This document shows, piece by piece, positions 22,300 through 34,461 of a DNA stretch of 64,000 nt. Below the pieces are notes generated by a model. The model saw only the letters and a list, made by a program, of their open reading frames with translations, did not search any database and was not told where the DNA came from. A program made the translations under genes and the position numbers. The stretch is from Quillaja saponaria (taxonomy: Eukaryota; Streptophyta; Magnoliopsida; Fabales; Quillajaceae): positions 17,192,001 to 17,256,000 of the forward strand of contig CM055613.1 in assembly GCA_029379385.1 (NCBI GenBank), given 5' to 3'. Each line of letters opens with the position of its first letter. Position 1 is the stretch's first letter.

Positions 22300-24222
22300 C
22301 TTATAAGTTCAATTGTTTTTGCTCTAAATCCTTGAAGAACATCAAAACTCCAAATCTTACTTCTAATCTTCAATGACACCATAAAGAAAATTTGCTAGTA
22401 CCTCCTTTCCATCAAAGAAACCTAGTAAGTCTTTTGGGCCAAACTTAAAAGAGCTCAAAAGGGTCAATCCTATCAAACACCAAAATGCATAATAGTTCAA
22501 GGAGTTTATTGAGGTCTTTTCAAGTCTGAAGTTGATTTGAGGTCACCAAACTTCAAGTGCTTTAGAAATCAACCATTTGATCTCTTTCAAGCTCAATCTC
22601 TAGGGAAATTTATAAGATTCTTAGACTTTGTATACTTAGACCTAGTTAGGTCATTCTATGCTAACCTTTCTAAGACAAAAAGTGGTTTAAGAAGCTAGCT
22701 ATTAGGAAAGGAGTTGATTTTGAATAAAGGCATCTTGTGTGAGCTTTTTGGGTTATCTGCAAGTGGTTTTTCAAGCTTCACTCTAAACAAAGAACTATCA
22801 AGAAGAATGAAAGATGATTTTGATTTCATATAGAAGGTAAAATCATCTTCTCAACTTTATATTGAGCATATAATCCTTTATCTTTTTGTGATGATAACTT
22901 TACTATCAAGGATTGGAAGTCCCACCTCAATCTCATAAATGGAGTTGTTTAAGGTATGGGTATTAATCACTAAAACCGAGTTCAATACGTTTAAGTTAAA
23001 ACTTGACAAAATGATGGATTGTCAAAAATTTGAAAGATCGAAGAACAAGGGATTGAGCAACGTAATGCATATGACTGTAATTTTTAAGCATTTAGGAGTT
23101 CCCTTGAACAATCCTGAATATCTAAAGCTCCCAACCTACTCTTTAAAGACAACTGCTGCTCTCAGATACTATCAACAATTTTCAAACAAATCATGAAAAA
23201 AAAAGGAGAAAGAACAACTAAACTAGCAGTTAAGTTAGTTTTAGTCGAGCCTACTATGGAAGTGCCTTCAACTGATCCTCCAACCATCTTAACTAATGTT
23301 GATGCAAATACTGAAAAGCAAATTGATGAAGAGCTAACAACTGATGTAAAGGAAAATATTGAAGAACATACAACAAAAGATAATGCAGCTAATGTAGAAG
23401 CTACCATCCAAGTTTAAGTAGCTCACCTTCTTCCGAACATAGTCATTATTGAAAACACAACTAAACTCACAAATGATCAAATTCTTGGAATAGTTGTTCA
23501 ATTTTCTGTCGATCTAAACATAGCTCTGGATGATCGTCAAGTCCTTACTACAAATAATATTATAGTGCAAGTCCTTGTAGATATAGCAGATGAAGCTATT
23601 AATGAAGAATCTAAAGAAGATCAATCTTCCAGTCGGTTGGCCTACTAAACATCACAGCTAATATTGTTCCAACTAGTCAAGACTTTTCTTCAGCTAGCAC
23701 ATTCTAGGATGAACCTATTTCAAATAAAGCAGAAGTTATGAGAGCTGGTATAGAAGACTATGTCATAATTGTACCCAAAAAAGGCTTTAAAGATTTCAAA
23801 GACTTACACTAAAATTCCTAATGATTATGAGATTCCAATGGATGATATTGATATTCCTACCATTCGAATACGAGAACTCCAACTAAAAAATTCTATAAAT
23901 ATAAATGAAGACTTCAGATTAATATTTAATACTCTAGTAAGTGAGCTTGATTTTGAATGCAATCTGAGACAAAATCTTGAATCTAACAAGATCTTCATCT
24001 AAGTCATCCAACAATGACTTGCCTTCTTTGAACTGCCTTAATGGAGTTATCAATCAAACTTGGCATACATTATTGGAGAAGTTCTTGACTAAAGTAAAGG
24101 AGAATGTGGTGGGCAAAAAGGAAATGTCTAATTTGAAACTTTGGATGGATACAAAAATCGAGAATCTTTCCATCACCATGAAGAAATCAATAGAACCTTT
24201 GAATCAAGCCAACTCAAGATAG
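22300..24222 (+). pseudogene. Degenerate retroelement-associated ORF of uncertain function
   Basis: The plus strand reads through several stops and frame changes as FIRFLDFVYLDLVRSFYANL (near 22615-22675), then a KELILNKGILCELFGL block. Further on are MELFKVWVLITKTEFN (22939), an acidic Thr- and Glu-rich block (23230-23420) and a hydrophilic C-terminal part with a coiled-coil look ending near 24222. The FYANL block resembles ORFs found beside plant retroelements and annotated as putative plant transposon protein. Their role is not established. It lies on the strand opposite to the Copia pol at 25170-29900, so it is not simply that element's envelope-like gene. It could be the 3' ORF of the plus-strand Copia element or a separate insertion. 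Confidence 0.45.
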
Positions 24223-24229
24223 TGATTAT

Positions 24230-24961
24230 TGGCATCTCCGATGTGTCTCGGAGACAGTAGCAGTCTTATGTAGCTTCTAACAGTGGTTTTTGTTGTTTTC
24301 AATAAGTCTTGGTGGTGTTTGATTTTGTTTCTGGCATGCTCTGATTGTGTTATTTATCTTCCTAGTAGGTCTCGGCAGGTGGATGAGTTGTCATGGTTGA
24401 TGACTTGAGGTAGGTGGAGTAGGTTATGGGTGAGTGATGGCTGATGATATAGCATGATGTGCCACTATAAGTAGTTGACTGTCTAAATAAAAATTTATTT
24501 TAAACTATAATTTCAATGAGCTGCTCTTAATAATTGAAAATGGTATTTTACAGTTGTTTCTCAATTTTTTTGAATTGAGTTGAGAAGTCCAATTTTAATT
24601 CCAAAGTGTACACCAAGCTTTCAGCAACTTGATTAAGAACCAGCAGATGGTCCTTTTAGTCTTGAGCTTTTAACTACTCACTTGATGATTAGCTAATTAC
24701 TTTCTTTTTTGTTTCAGCCCTTAACATCCTTTACTGCTGTTAAATTAAGATTTATCTTTCAGCTTTTCATGTGTTTCATTTTATTCTACTAAAAGACTTT
24801 TGAAATAGATTTCTTGTTCATATCTAGCTTAGTTCAACACATGTAAAATAGGAAAATTGATGGAATTAGGATTTAGTAGTTATTTTGATTCAGCATTGTT
24901 TTTTTATCATTCAAAATAAAGATTTAAGAAAAATTTAGATTATTTAATAATTGTCTCAACA
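24230..24961 (-). mobile_element. Candidate 3' LTR of the minus-strand Copia element
   Basis: Read on the minus strand, a polypurine tract AAAAAGTGAGAGATT (about 24963-24977) is followed at once by TGTTGAGACA. This is the same ten bases that open the 5' LTR at 30880. Further inside, only scattered similarity remains (ACATGTGT, then an AGAT.TGAACAA word), so the two LTRs are not a recent pair. The far end is not defined; 24230 is only where other sequence begins to be recognised. Confidence 0.35.
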
Positions 24962-25169
24962 ATCTCTCACTTTTTAATGATTATAAAATAATTAAAATAT
25001 TGAGGATAATGGGTAGTGCCTTAGAATTTTATAGAGAGATTAGATCCCTTTTTATCTGTTCAATTTGTACTAAACAGTAATTTTAGCCTTTTCTCCCACT
25101 TTTTGTTTCTCAAAAAGAAAAATAAAATTAATGAAGAGATATTTTAAGCAACGGAAGTAGAGCAAGAGA

Positions 25170-28100
25170 ATATCATGATATGAAAATCAGGTATCGACAT
25201 TCCTAGTTGTCGTCTGATTTTAGAAAATTATCATTCATTAAAAGGCTTAGTGATGATATCTGTGAGTTAATCTTTTGATCTAATAAAGTGTAAAGTAATA
25301 TCTTCTTTTAGAACATGATCACGAACAAAATGATACCTCACTTCGATATGTTTAGAACGTGAGTGTTGAAGCACAAATTTTTTTGTTAGATTAATAGCAC
25401 TTGTATTATCACAAAAAATCAAATTCTTATTGAAATCAAGGTTGTAATCAATTAACTATTGTTTTATCCATAACAACTACGCATAACAACTCCTAGCTAC
25501 TTCAGATTTAGTAGTTAATTCATATTCAGTATTAACAGTTGAGAGCCCTACATAATGTTGTTTCTTACTGAATCAAGAAACAAGAAAGTGACCAAAATTG
25601 ACAGGTGCCATTGGTACTTTTTATGTTTAATTGAGTTCCATTCAAATATTTGAAAATTATTTTAATGCATTTAAATGGGATTTCTTTTAGACAACTCCAA
25701 TAACGAGCATATAAGCAAACATTGAATATGGTATCAGGTCTACTTGCAGTAAGGTAAAGTAGTGAGCCAATTATATACTGCCTTATCATACTCAATTTTT
25801 TCATGCCTTGTTGATATTCCAATGGCAGTTCCAATTGTCTTCGTCAAATCTAATTTAAATCTTTTAAGTAGATTCTTGGTATACTTTGATTGATTGATTA
25901 ATATTCATTTTTCTAATTGTTTTACTTGAAAGCCAAGAAAATAATTGAGTTTCCCCATCCAGCTCATTTCAAATTCATCATGTATAAACTTAGCAAAATC
26001 CTTGTGAGAGATTCTTCAATAGCATCGAAGATGATATCATCAACACAAATATGAATAAGTAACATGTTACCTTTGTGCTGGATAAAAAGAGCTGTGTCAA
26101 TTCTACCTCTATTAAAACCATTATTGAGTAAAAATTTACATAATTTTTCATACCAAACTCTCGAAGATTGTTTCAAGCCATAAAGAGTCTTTCTTAGCTT
26201 AAAAACATATCATGTTTGTTAAAGGATTCAAAACTAAAAGGTTGTTTAACATAAACCTTTTTATTTATGATGCCATTTAAGAAAACACTTTCGACATAAA
26301 GTTAAGTTTTAAAAATATGTGAATGTAAGCAAAAGTCTGATAGATTCTAATTTAGCAAAGAAGCAAAAACTTCATCAAAATCAATACATTCTTCTTGATT
26401 ATATCTTTAGGCTACCAACCTTGTTTTGAATTTTTATTTATTTTTAATCACTACACAAATTCATCCATCTTGTTTTAGAAGACCCATTTTATGCCAATTA
26501 CAGGATGATTCTTTGGTCAGGGCACAAGATCTCATACGTCATTTCTCTCAAATTGAAATAGTTCTTCTTACAAAGCTTGAATCCATAAATCATCACTTTT
26601 GGCTTCTTTGGTTCTATTTGATAGAGAAATGTTTCAAAAACATATAGCGATTGTAGCTTTGATATTATTTTTACCCCTTGAGATGGAATTCCTAACACTT
26701 TATCCATAATAAAACTTCTAACATATTTCCAATTAGTTGGAAGCAATTGAATGTCAGCATTTCCATTTTCTTTTGGTTCAGCATTTGCAGGCTCAATTTG
26801 AGATAATTCAATGTAGGAACAATTATAAGTATTTCATCTGGAGGTTCAGCTGTATTCTCACGTTGATCAACTGGTAGCATTTTTATTGTGAGATCAGTAG
26901 TTTTGAATTAGCAATTCCTTAGAAAGCAATGAACAAATCTGCATCGAATTCATTAGTTCTATTTATCAAAGAAATGTGTTTATTAAAGAAAACATGATTC
27001 TTGAATAACTAGAGTTCTTTTGTTATAAACTCTTTAAACTTTGCTAGTTATTGAATAACCTAGAAAAATACTTTCATCAGATCTGACATCGAATTTTCCC
27101 ATACTATATTTGTTGTTATTATAAATAAAACATTTGCAACCAAATGCATGAAGACATCCAATATTAGGTTTCCTACATTTCTATAACTCATATGGTATTT
27201 TATGCAATATTAGTCTTACCAGAACCTTGTTAAGGATATGGGATATGATACTAACAACTTTAGCCCCAAAGTAGTGAGGAAAAGACTTTTCACATAACAT
27301 TATTCATGGCATATTTTGAAGAGTTATGTTCTTACTCTCAAGTACTCCATTTTGTTGTGGAGTTCTTGAAGCTGAAAAGTTATACTCAATGCCATACTCA
27401 ATGCAAAAATCATAGAAGTTGCTATTTTCAAATTCGTTTCCATGATCACTTCTATTTTTTAAATACATAATTATTTTCATTTTGAACATGTTTGCATAAT
27501 GTTTTGAAGAAATTATTTTAGAGAGAAAGGAAAAAAAATACTCAAGTAAATCATGAATAGCCATTAACGATGACAAAAGTATATTTATTGTCTCTAAAGG
27601 TAGCAGCTTGAGTAGGATCAAAAAGATTCGTATGAAGTAATTTCAATAACCTTTAAGTAGAAATATTGTTTTTGCTTTTTAAAGAGATTTCTAGTTTGTT
27701 TCTAAATTGAAATGCATCATAAACCTTTTTAAGATCAAAATTAATTTTTGGTATACGAGTGACCATGCTTTTTAGATAATTTTGAAATAGTATACATACT
27801 TGCATGACCTAATCTTCTATGCCAAAAATAAGAAGAATCATGTATAGAAGTTAAACAAGTATATTCAAAAAATTGGTTCAAATAAACAACTTAAATCTTA
27901 TTTCTTCTTTGACCCAAGAATTTTACCTTGTTCTCATGAATACTTATCATCAAACAATAGTCTGAGTCAAAGTTGACTACTACGAGGCCTAGGGCCAAAG
28001 AATCAATGGAATTGACTTCGTCATTGCGAAGTCAAGAAGGAAGGACTAGAAGCCCGTTAGAAGCACTCGAGGATATTTCTACATGGCTTCTATCGCAAAG

Positions 28101-29900
28101 TTAATTTATGCTTAATAGGTTATGCTTCAGCCCATTTACAAATAGAACATGTTCAACTGAGTTGCTTTTGTTACCGATAGTGTCATTTCCTTCAATTCTT
28201 CCTTTACTGTTGTCTCTAAATGTGACAAATCCACTGTTGCTTGATTTTATAAATGAGAAAATTTTCTTTTCACCAGTTATATGTTTTGAGCATCCACTAT
28301 CAAGCACTATAAGAATTCGGTCTATTTTCCTTTGAGACAATCCTGCAAAGGAAATTTCATTTAATAGTTGGTACCTAGTTTTGTTTGGGTTCTGTAGGAT
28401 TACTCCTCATTTCTGAAGGGGGTTTTGGGATTTTAGGCACCCAAACCATTTTTCTCTTTCCTTTGGAATTTATTTTCTTAACTTGACAAGTTGAGACTGT
28501 ATGACTAGTCTTACTAAAAAAATGGCATACAATTTTTTTTTTTCAAAAAAGAATTATTAAAAGACTTGTGTGATGAACTAGATTGATAATCAAAGCTTGC
28601 TTTGTCAAAAACACATTTCTAACTACTAAATATCATGTTGAGATTTTCTCACCATTAACAAATTTAACTAGAGTCTCAGTCGGATATTTTATCTTTTCCT
28701 TAAGAATTTGGGTTTCATGCAAACCAATTGCATCAGCAAGAGATTCAACATTTTCATTTGCTTTAGAGAACTCTGTCTTTAGTTTGTTATTTTCAAAGAT
28801 AAGAAAGCTGTTGATTTCTTAGTTTTTCTTAATTCTAAAGTAGTATTAGAATATTGTTCAATTATTATTAAAGGCATCTTCCAAATCTTCAAAACAATAG
28901 GATGAGTTTACGTCGTCATCATCACATTCTGTTAAATGATTTACAGTTGAGTAGCAGGTGGAAAGTTCACATTTGGCCATGAGACAGAGATTGGCCTCTT
29001 CTTCCTTTCCTTCATCTCAGCTTCCCTCATTATCGCTCCAAGTTACAAACATCTCTCTCCTTTTCTTGGAATCAGGAATGAATTTCTTTTTTCTTGGACA
29101 TCCGTACTTCAAGTTTCCTAGTTTCTTGCACTCGAAGTAAACATAAACCTCATTAGTTTCAGCTTTGCTTTATTTATGTTCCCTTCTGGGTGTTTGTTTA
29201 AATTATCATCTTTGTAAGAATCTATTGAATCTTCTAGCAAGAAGAAATATTTCATTCTTTACATCATCAAAGTCTTTTGATTCAGCTAAGTCCTTTTGAG
29301 CTACTCTGAAAGATACAACTTTGCTCTTCTAAAGTTTTCCTTTTGATTTCTTCTTCGATTTTTTCTTGTATTTCATGGGTTACTATGAAACCCAGTAACT
29401 TGTCCAATAAGGATCTCTAGATTTTTTGTTACCTCTATACCAATCCTTTTAGCTCTTCAGCTTTTAGGTAGAAAACCTAAAACCAAGAACCATTTCTTCA
29501 TTTAAGTATGTCTTTCCCATTTCCTTAAAGGCATTGATGATATTTGTAAACCTAGAAAATATCTCAAAAATAGTTTCATCAATATTCATTTTAAAATTTT
29601 CATAATCATGAACAAGCATGTTTACTTTAGACTTCTTAACTTGTGTTGTGTGTCTTTATGTATAACATTTAATTTATGTCAGATTTCATGAGTTGATTTA
29701 TAGCCAGAACAACGATTGCACACACCTAAAGATTCATAGCTCTACTATTTAATTAGTTTAACATTAGCAATGTCATTATCATCCTATTTAGCATTTTGTT
29801 TAGGATCAAGTTCTCCTTTGGCATTTTTTACCCTAGGGAGGCAACAAATGATGATTGCATCCCAAACATTGAAATTTATAACTTGAACAAAAATGCTCAT
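25170..29900 (-). pseudogene. Copia gag-pol remnant
   Basis: On the minus strand the element reads in Copia order. A gag tail has a damaged zinc knuckle (YFECKKLGNLKYGCP, near 29100-29145). Protease has DSGCSKHITGEKKIF (28340-28101). Integrase has RSDHGNEFEN and ASRTPQQNGVLESKN (27621-27304). Reverse transcriptase has VWYEKLCKFLLNNGF and CVDDIIFDA (26176-25964; the usual motif is YVDD). Next comes IIGSLLYLTASRPDTIFNVC (25834-25565), and RNase H ends HFIRSKDQLTDIITKP near 25260. The protease Asp, the integrase Asp and Glu and the reverse transcriptase DD are all still visible, but frames are broken many times. The style is Sirevirus-like. Confidence 0.9.
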
Positions 29901-30048
29901 TTGTATATTTTAATAGCTAAAATTTTGGTTGTTACATAGAGATGATATGGAAGAAGACTGACCATTACCAAACACTGGAGCTTGCCATAAGAATAGATCT
30001 TTACATAATTTTTAATAAAACATAATTAAGAGAAATAGTAGTGACCTA

Positions 30049-30060
30049 CTATGATACCAA
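30049..30060 (-). promoter_or_regulatory. Copia primer-binding site (minus strand)
   Basis: Read on the minus strand the bases are TTGGTATCATAG, complementary to initiator Met tRNA with one change. It lies directly downstream of the 5' LTR and upstream of gag in the minus-strand direction. It fixes the orientation and the LTR edge. Confidence 0.8.
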
Positions 30061-30063
30061 ATT

Positions 30064-30880
30064 TTAGTATAGTTAAGCAAACTAGAAGGGAGTATGAATA
30101 GTTTGACCATTAAAAAGGTATGTTTTAAAAAAAAATTGCTTTTGAAAGAAATAAAATAAAGTACAGGGGAAAGCAGAAAGCAGTAAAGAAATTAAAGCAG
30201 TGACACAATGTTTTAATAGTGGTTCACCAAAAAGCCCCAGTTAGTCCACTCCCTAAGCTGCAACAAAGGTGTTTCATTATCACTAATCTTTCCAATTTAG
30301 GGAATCATATATCTTTTACAACCTATTAAACATCTAGGTATCATCAATCACTCTCCTCTATTCTGTAGAACTCACAAGTTAACCAACTTAAACATAATAC
30401 TAATAAGTGTATAAAGATACTCAGTCACAAAGTCTGGTGGTTTTGGATGAGTTTACAATAGAGAATAATGATATGAAAGTTTTAGTTTTTTTCAAACACA
30501 AAGTGTTCTTGACTGAGACTAATGAAGTATGTGAGTTTTGGCTTGGTAGATTTCATTTTCAAATCAAGATGTGAATTTTTTGTGTCTTGTATTTATTCTC
30601 TTGAACTCTTCAAGCTCTATATGTCATTTGCCTTAGTAGCATATTTCTCGATAAAAAAGACCTGTTAGAAAGTTTTAATTTGAAATAGCCTTGTTTTACT
30701 TAATGATTGCAAACGGATAGCCAGCTATGTATAAACATGGACTGTTGTGCATACTTGCTTTTGCTCAAAAATTTTATGATCATGGCACTTGTGTCAGATA
30801 CACTTTGTTCAAATCTTTCATTGACACATGTTAAATTTAAATTAGTAAATTCAAATTTCTTGTAAGTAGATGTCTCAACA
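30064..30880 (-). repeat. 5' LTR of the minus-strand Copia element
   Basis: On the minus strand the LTR starts TGTTGAGACATCTACTT at 30880 and runs about 817 bp to the primer-binding site. It carries the U5-like stretch GGAGTGGACTAACTGGGGC and GGTGAACCACTAT near 30225-30255, typical of Sirevirus-like plant Copia LTRs. The 61-residue open frame at 30700-30885 lies inside it and is not a gene. The five bases outside (TGCAT) are the expected target duplication, but no partner was found. Confidence 0.7.
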
Positions 30881-31527
30881 TGCATGAATTTACTAAAAAT
30901 TTAATAGTAAGACTAGTGATTATAAAAGCACATGAGATAAATAATTCATACCTATAGGCATATGACTATATACTCTTAATATCAAAATTCATAACCCTAT
31001 TTTAAATAATTTATGAAATAGAAAAAACTTCCCTAGAGGTTTAAGTAAATTATATTCACAAATTAATTGCAATTATTAGATGTGATATAACTCTATGTAG
31101 TCTACAATTCAATTCTTTATTACTATAATAAATATTATCGTGTTTTAAGATGTTATGACTACTCCTAAACCATTGATATTTCTTTATTTATTTTTAAATG
31201 ACATGCTAATAAATCAAAGTATCATCTAATTTTCTCATACTGATACATTACAACAATTTTCTGCAAATAAATTATTAGAGAACATACAAGCAAGAATATA
31301 AAATATTTTCTTATCATAAATATTCTCATTAGCTCCCAAGTTAATATATGCAAAAAAATATATATATAATGTTGAATTTTTACTAAAATAATTTACTGGT
31401 AATTTTGAAATTTGTAACTGATTAATTTACTAGTAACGTAAAATCCAAAATCTTCTATTTTTGCACAACTATCAACTATAATCATTTATCACAATTGATG
31501 GATCATGAAAATAATATATATAATGAA
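30881..31527. other. Intergenic, nothing recognised
   Basis: AT-rich sequence with no credible frame and no element ends. Confidence 0.4.
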
Positions 31528-31537
31528 TCCTAAATGT

Positions 31538-31636
31538 CTATATTTTTTTTTATTCGAGGAGGGGGAAGGCCATACTCAAATCCTGAACTTGAACTTTGGG
31601 GAAGGGGAAAAATACTACTAGACCACAAGGGTCTTG
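31538..31636 (-). mobile_element. tRNA-derived SINE with intact target-site duplication
   Basis: On the minus strand the 99-bp unit starts AAGACCCTTGTGGTCTAGTA, which contains a box-A-like TGGTCTAGTAG. It continues through AAGTTCAAGTTC, which resembles a polymerase III box B, and ends in an A-rich tail (AATAAAAAAAAATATAG). It is flanked on both sides by the perfect 10-bp duplication TCCTAAATGT (31528-31537 and 31637-31646). Short length, internal pol III-like boxes, A-rich tail and TSD together identify a SINE. The exact family (Au-like or other) is not settled. Confidence 0.8.
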
Positions 31637-32135
31637 TCCTAAATGTATTCATTAAATTGGCATTTCACATGTCCTTATACAGCCTCAAAGATCATTCAAA
31701 ATATTACAATTCATGAGGCGACATTTAATTCTACTTTATTGTTGTTGATGATTATATGAAAACTTAATCATTCACACGGAATTATAATTTCACATATAAT
31801 TATATCTAGCAACTAATCATAGAAGATTTATCTATATGACTAAAATCAATTTCATTTTGGTGGAGAGTAATAACCTAAATCATGTGCAGGGAAAACTTAG
31901 AATGCATTTAATCATATAAAAGAGTTTGAAGGAGATTTTGATACCAAATCTTAGCTTATTTATATTATCAAAATAAATATGTTATAAATAAAAATTGTGT
32001 ATCTTCAGTCATCATTGCCCAACACTTGAATCACAAGTCTTGTAGCCTAAGTTTTAAAAAAAAAATTGAGTCTCTAGCTTATGTCTGTGTAGTCACTAAA
32101 TGCACTAAGGTTGAGTAGGTAATACTTTTTAATAG

Positions 32136-32166
32136 GGTGTTGTGACTTTATAAAAGCCACAACACC
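32136..32166. repeat. Imperfect 31-bp palindrome
   Basis: GGTGTTGTGACTTTATAAAA is followed by GCCACAACACC. The arms pair with only a mismatch or two around a TTTATAAA centre. It sits at the left edge of MITE-like sequence, and the word TTGTGGCTTT also occurs at the ends of the Tourist-like MITEs elsewhere in the window. Confidence 0.7.
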
Positions 32167-32169
32167 TAA

Positions 32170-32930
32170 AAATTATTTGGTTTTTATTTAGGGTGCTTCT
32201 TTTACAACTTTTAAAAAGTTAAAGATACTTTTAAAAGCATCCTATGTGATTTTTTTTTAAAACTGTGGTTTTCTAATATTAAAAGTACATAAAGCACTTT
32301 AATAATTTTTTAAAATTCTTATTAATTTACAAACCATCTAATTTCTCTCATCAAAATTATTTGAAAACCTTTCTTATTTCTTCCTTCTCATCTTCCACTT
32401 TTCCTTCCCTCCAAAACAAAGTGTTTCCTACTAAATTTTTTTTGATCTTCCCTCCAAATTTAAAAATTTTCAACCATTATATAAGATAGGACTATAGAGC
32501 ATTTTTGTTTGCTTCAAGCTTAAAAGTCACATATTAATATTTCACATTCCCCTAATATTTTAAAATATATGTTACAAGAAAATATTTAATTTTAGTAATC
32601 ATGTTGAGAAGAAGCATTTGTATATTAAAAATAGGCGAAGAAATAAAAATACGAATAGCATTCCAATTACCTTTCCATGTTTAATTAGAAATAATAAAAG
32701 TTAATCAATAATAGTAATGTCTATTTTTGTCATTGTATACATTCACAATAACTTATAATTTGTTTTGCCAAACACCTTGTTCCTTACTTTTACTACCCAC
32801 GTCAACTTTTATAAAAGATTGACCAAACAAAGTTGTTGTGACAACAACAACTTTTTTACAATGAAAATTCACCGTAATTTTTTGAAAGTCACAGCATTAC
32901 CAAACAAAACATTTAGCATAATGGTAATAC
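32170..32930. mobile_element. Decayed Tourist-like MITE relative
   Basis: The left side (TTTAGGGTGCTTCTTTTAC, then TTTTAAAAGCA words) and the right side (GAAAGTCACAGCATTACCAAACAAAACA near 32885-32912) resemble the two ends of the MITE at 47896-48327. No clean terminal repeat or 3-bp duplication could be assigned. It may be two overlapping fragments. Confidence 0.45.
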
Positions 32931-34461
32931 AACTTTTATAAATTAGATCATAGACCTATGCAAAAACTGAAAACTTCACTTAACTTCCATGAAGGAAGTA
33001 ATTATGGATATAATTTGACATTTGTATATAAAAAAGTTAGGAAGTAATTTCATCTATCTTTTATTTTTTTGGTTTCTTACTAGTATCTCCACACATTTTG
33101 GTTATAAGTTTAATCTCGTTTGAGGTTCGTAATTGTCTTGTCTCACAAGTATTTTCCTACGAGCTTGAACCTCTGATCTGCAAAGACACACCCATCAACT
33201 GCTGATTTCAATAATATATTAGCATTTGAAATAAGCATTGTGATTCTTATTAAATTATTTTAAACATGTAAATTTGCATTAGTATCTTTTAGATAATAAT
33301 GTGAATTAACTGTGACAAGTGTACCACATTAACTGTACTCTTCTAAATAGACGGTTGACATGTTGAACATTGATGCCCTATATGACCACAAAGTGAGCAA
33401 AAAACCAAACAGATGTCCCCTTGAAAAAGACCCAAATAATGTCATCATTTCTTGTCGCATACAAAGACGAACGGCTCTATTTGATACAGAAAGCTAAAAC
33501 TATGATGACCACAAAAATTTTAGTACAATATGTCAAACTTCATTATTTTAACCAACCACTTGGACAATTTTTATTTTATTTAGTTAATTAATATAATTAG
33601 AAATATATGTTTGAAGTATTCAATTAAATAAAAAATTAAATAATTAAATTATAAATATTAATGCTTATCAAAAATATATTTTCATATTAGTAGCGTATTT
33701 TTTTAACCTTCAATTTAAAATTATAAACTTATTTGTTTATATTCATAAATTTTTTTAATAATTATAATAAATAAATAATTAAGATTTGAAAATTGATATG
33801 AGTGGATTTAAATACCTACTAAAATATGTATTTTAAATTCATCTCAATAAACCATAATAAGTATACCCCAGAACTCGTACTGGGCCAAAAATTTGTTACG
33901 AGTACTAGTTGGCCTGATCCGTACGGGTTGAGAGTTTTACCCGATGATTTTGAATCGGGTCCGACCGAATAATTTGGTTTGGGCTACTATTTCGAGTCAG
34001 GCCGAACTTTATCATCTTTTTTTTTTTTTTTTTTTTTGTACATATATTTTCTTGTTTTTATTATAATAAATATATTTTTTTATGTTGTTCAAAATTTTTA
34101 ATAATTACAAAAAATAATAATAAAAATTAAGATTTAAAATTTGAGTAAAATCAAATTAGTATTAAAAATTCTAAAACTATATTTTGATTCATCTTTTGTA
34201 TCCAAATAAAAAAAATAATCTTGTATTCAAATTAATAAATTTAAATTGAATGATTATCAAATTCTTGAATTTTAATTTCCTTATTCAAAGATTGTGTTGT
34301 AGAGAATTCAATTGCAGTGCAAGCTGGCGTGTCACTTTCTTAGCATCTAGTCAACTTATGTTACTGTGTAGGCGGCTCACAGGCAAAGCCCAGCGAATCT
34401 TTTTCCTACAAATACATCAAATGGCCTATTGGGATTAATTAGATTATTTTCATAAGCAACA
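32931..34461. other. Upstream region of the P450 gene
   Basis: Mostly AT-rich, featureless DNA. A patch at 33868-34010 is much richer in G and C (words GTACTGGGCC, CGGGTTGAGAG, CGGGTCCGACC) and looks like the end of a hAT or other MITE, but no ends were found. It is followed by a run of T at 34018-34038. The last 160 bases before the gene have no clear TATA box; CTACAAATACATC near 34408 is the nearest candidate. The start codon context AACAATGATG suits plant translation initiation. Confidence 0.45.

Noticed and set aside
26426..26647. Plus-strand open frame of 73 residues
   Set aside because: It is the shadow of the minus-strand Copia pol, which reads PTNWKYVRS and FLYQIEPKK on the other strand.
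28108..28335. Plus-strand open frame opposite the Copia protease
   Set aside because: The minus strand encodes the DSGCSKHITG protease motif, so the plus frame is a shadow.
30700..30885. 61-residue minus-strand open frame
   Set aside because: It lies within the 5' LTR of the minus-strand Copia element.
31538..31636. A tRNA gene
   Set aside because: Only box-like words remain; there is no cloverleaf, and the A-rich tail and target duplication mark a SINE.
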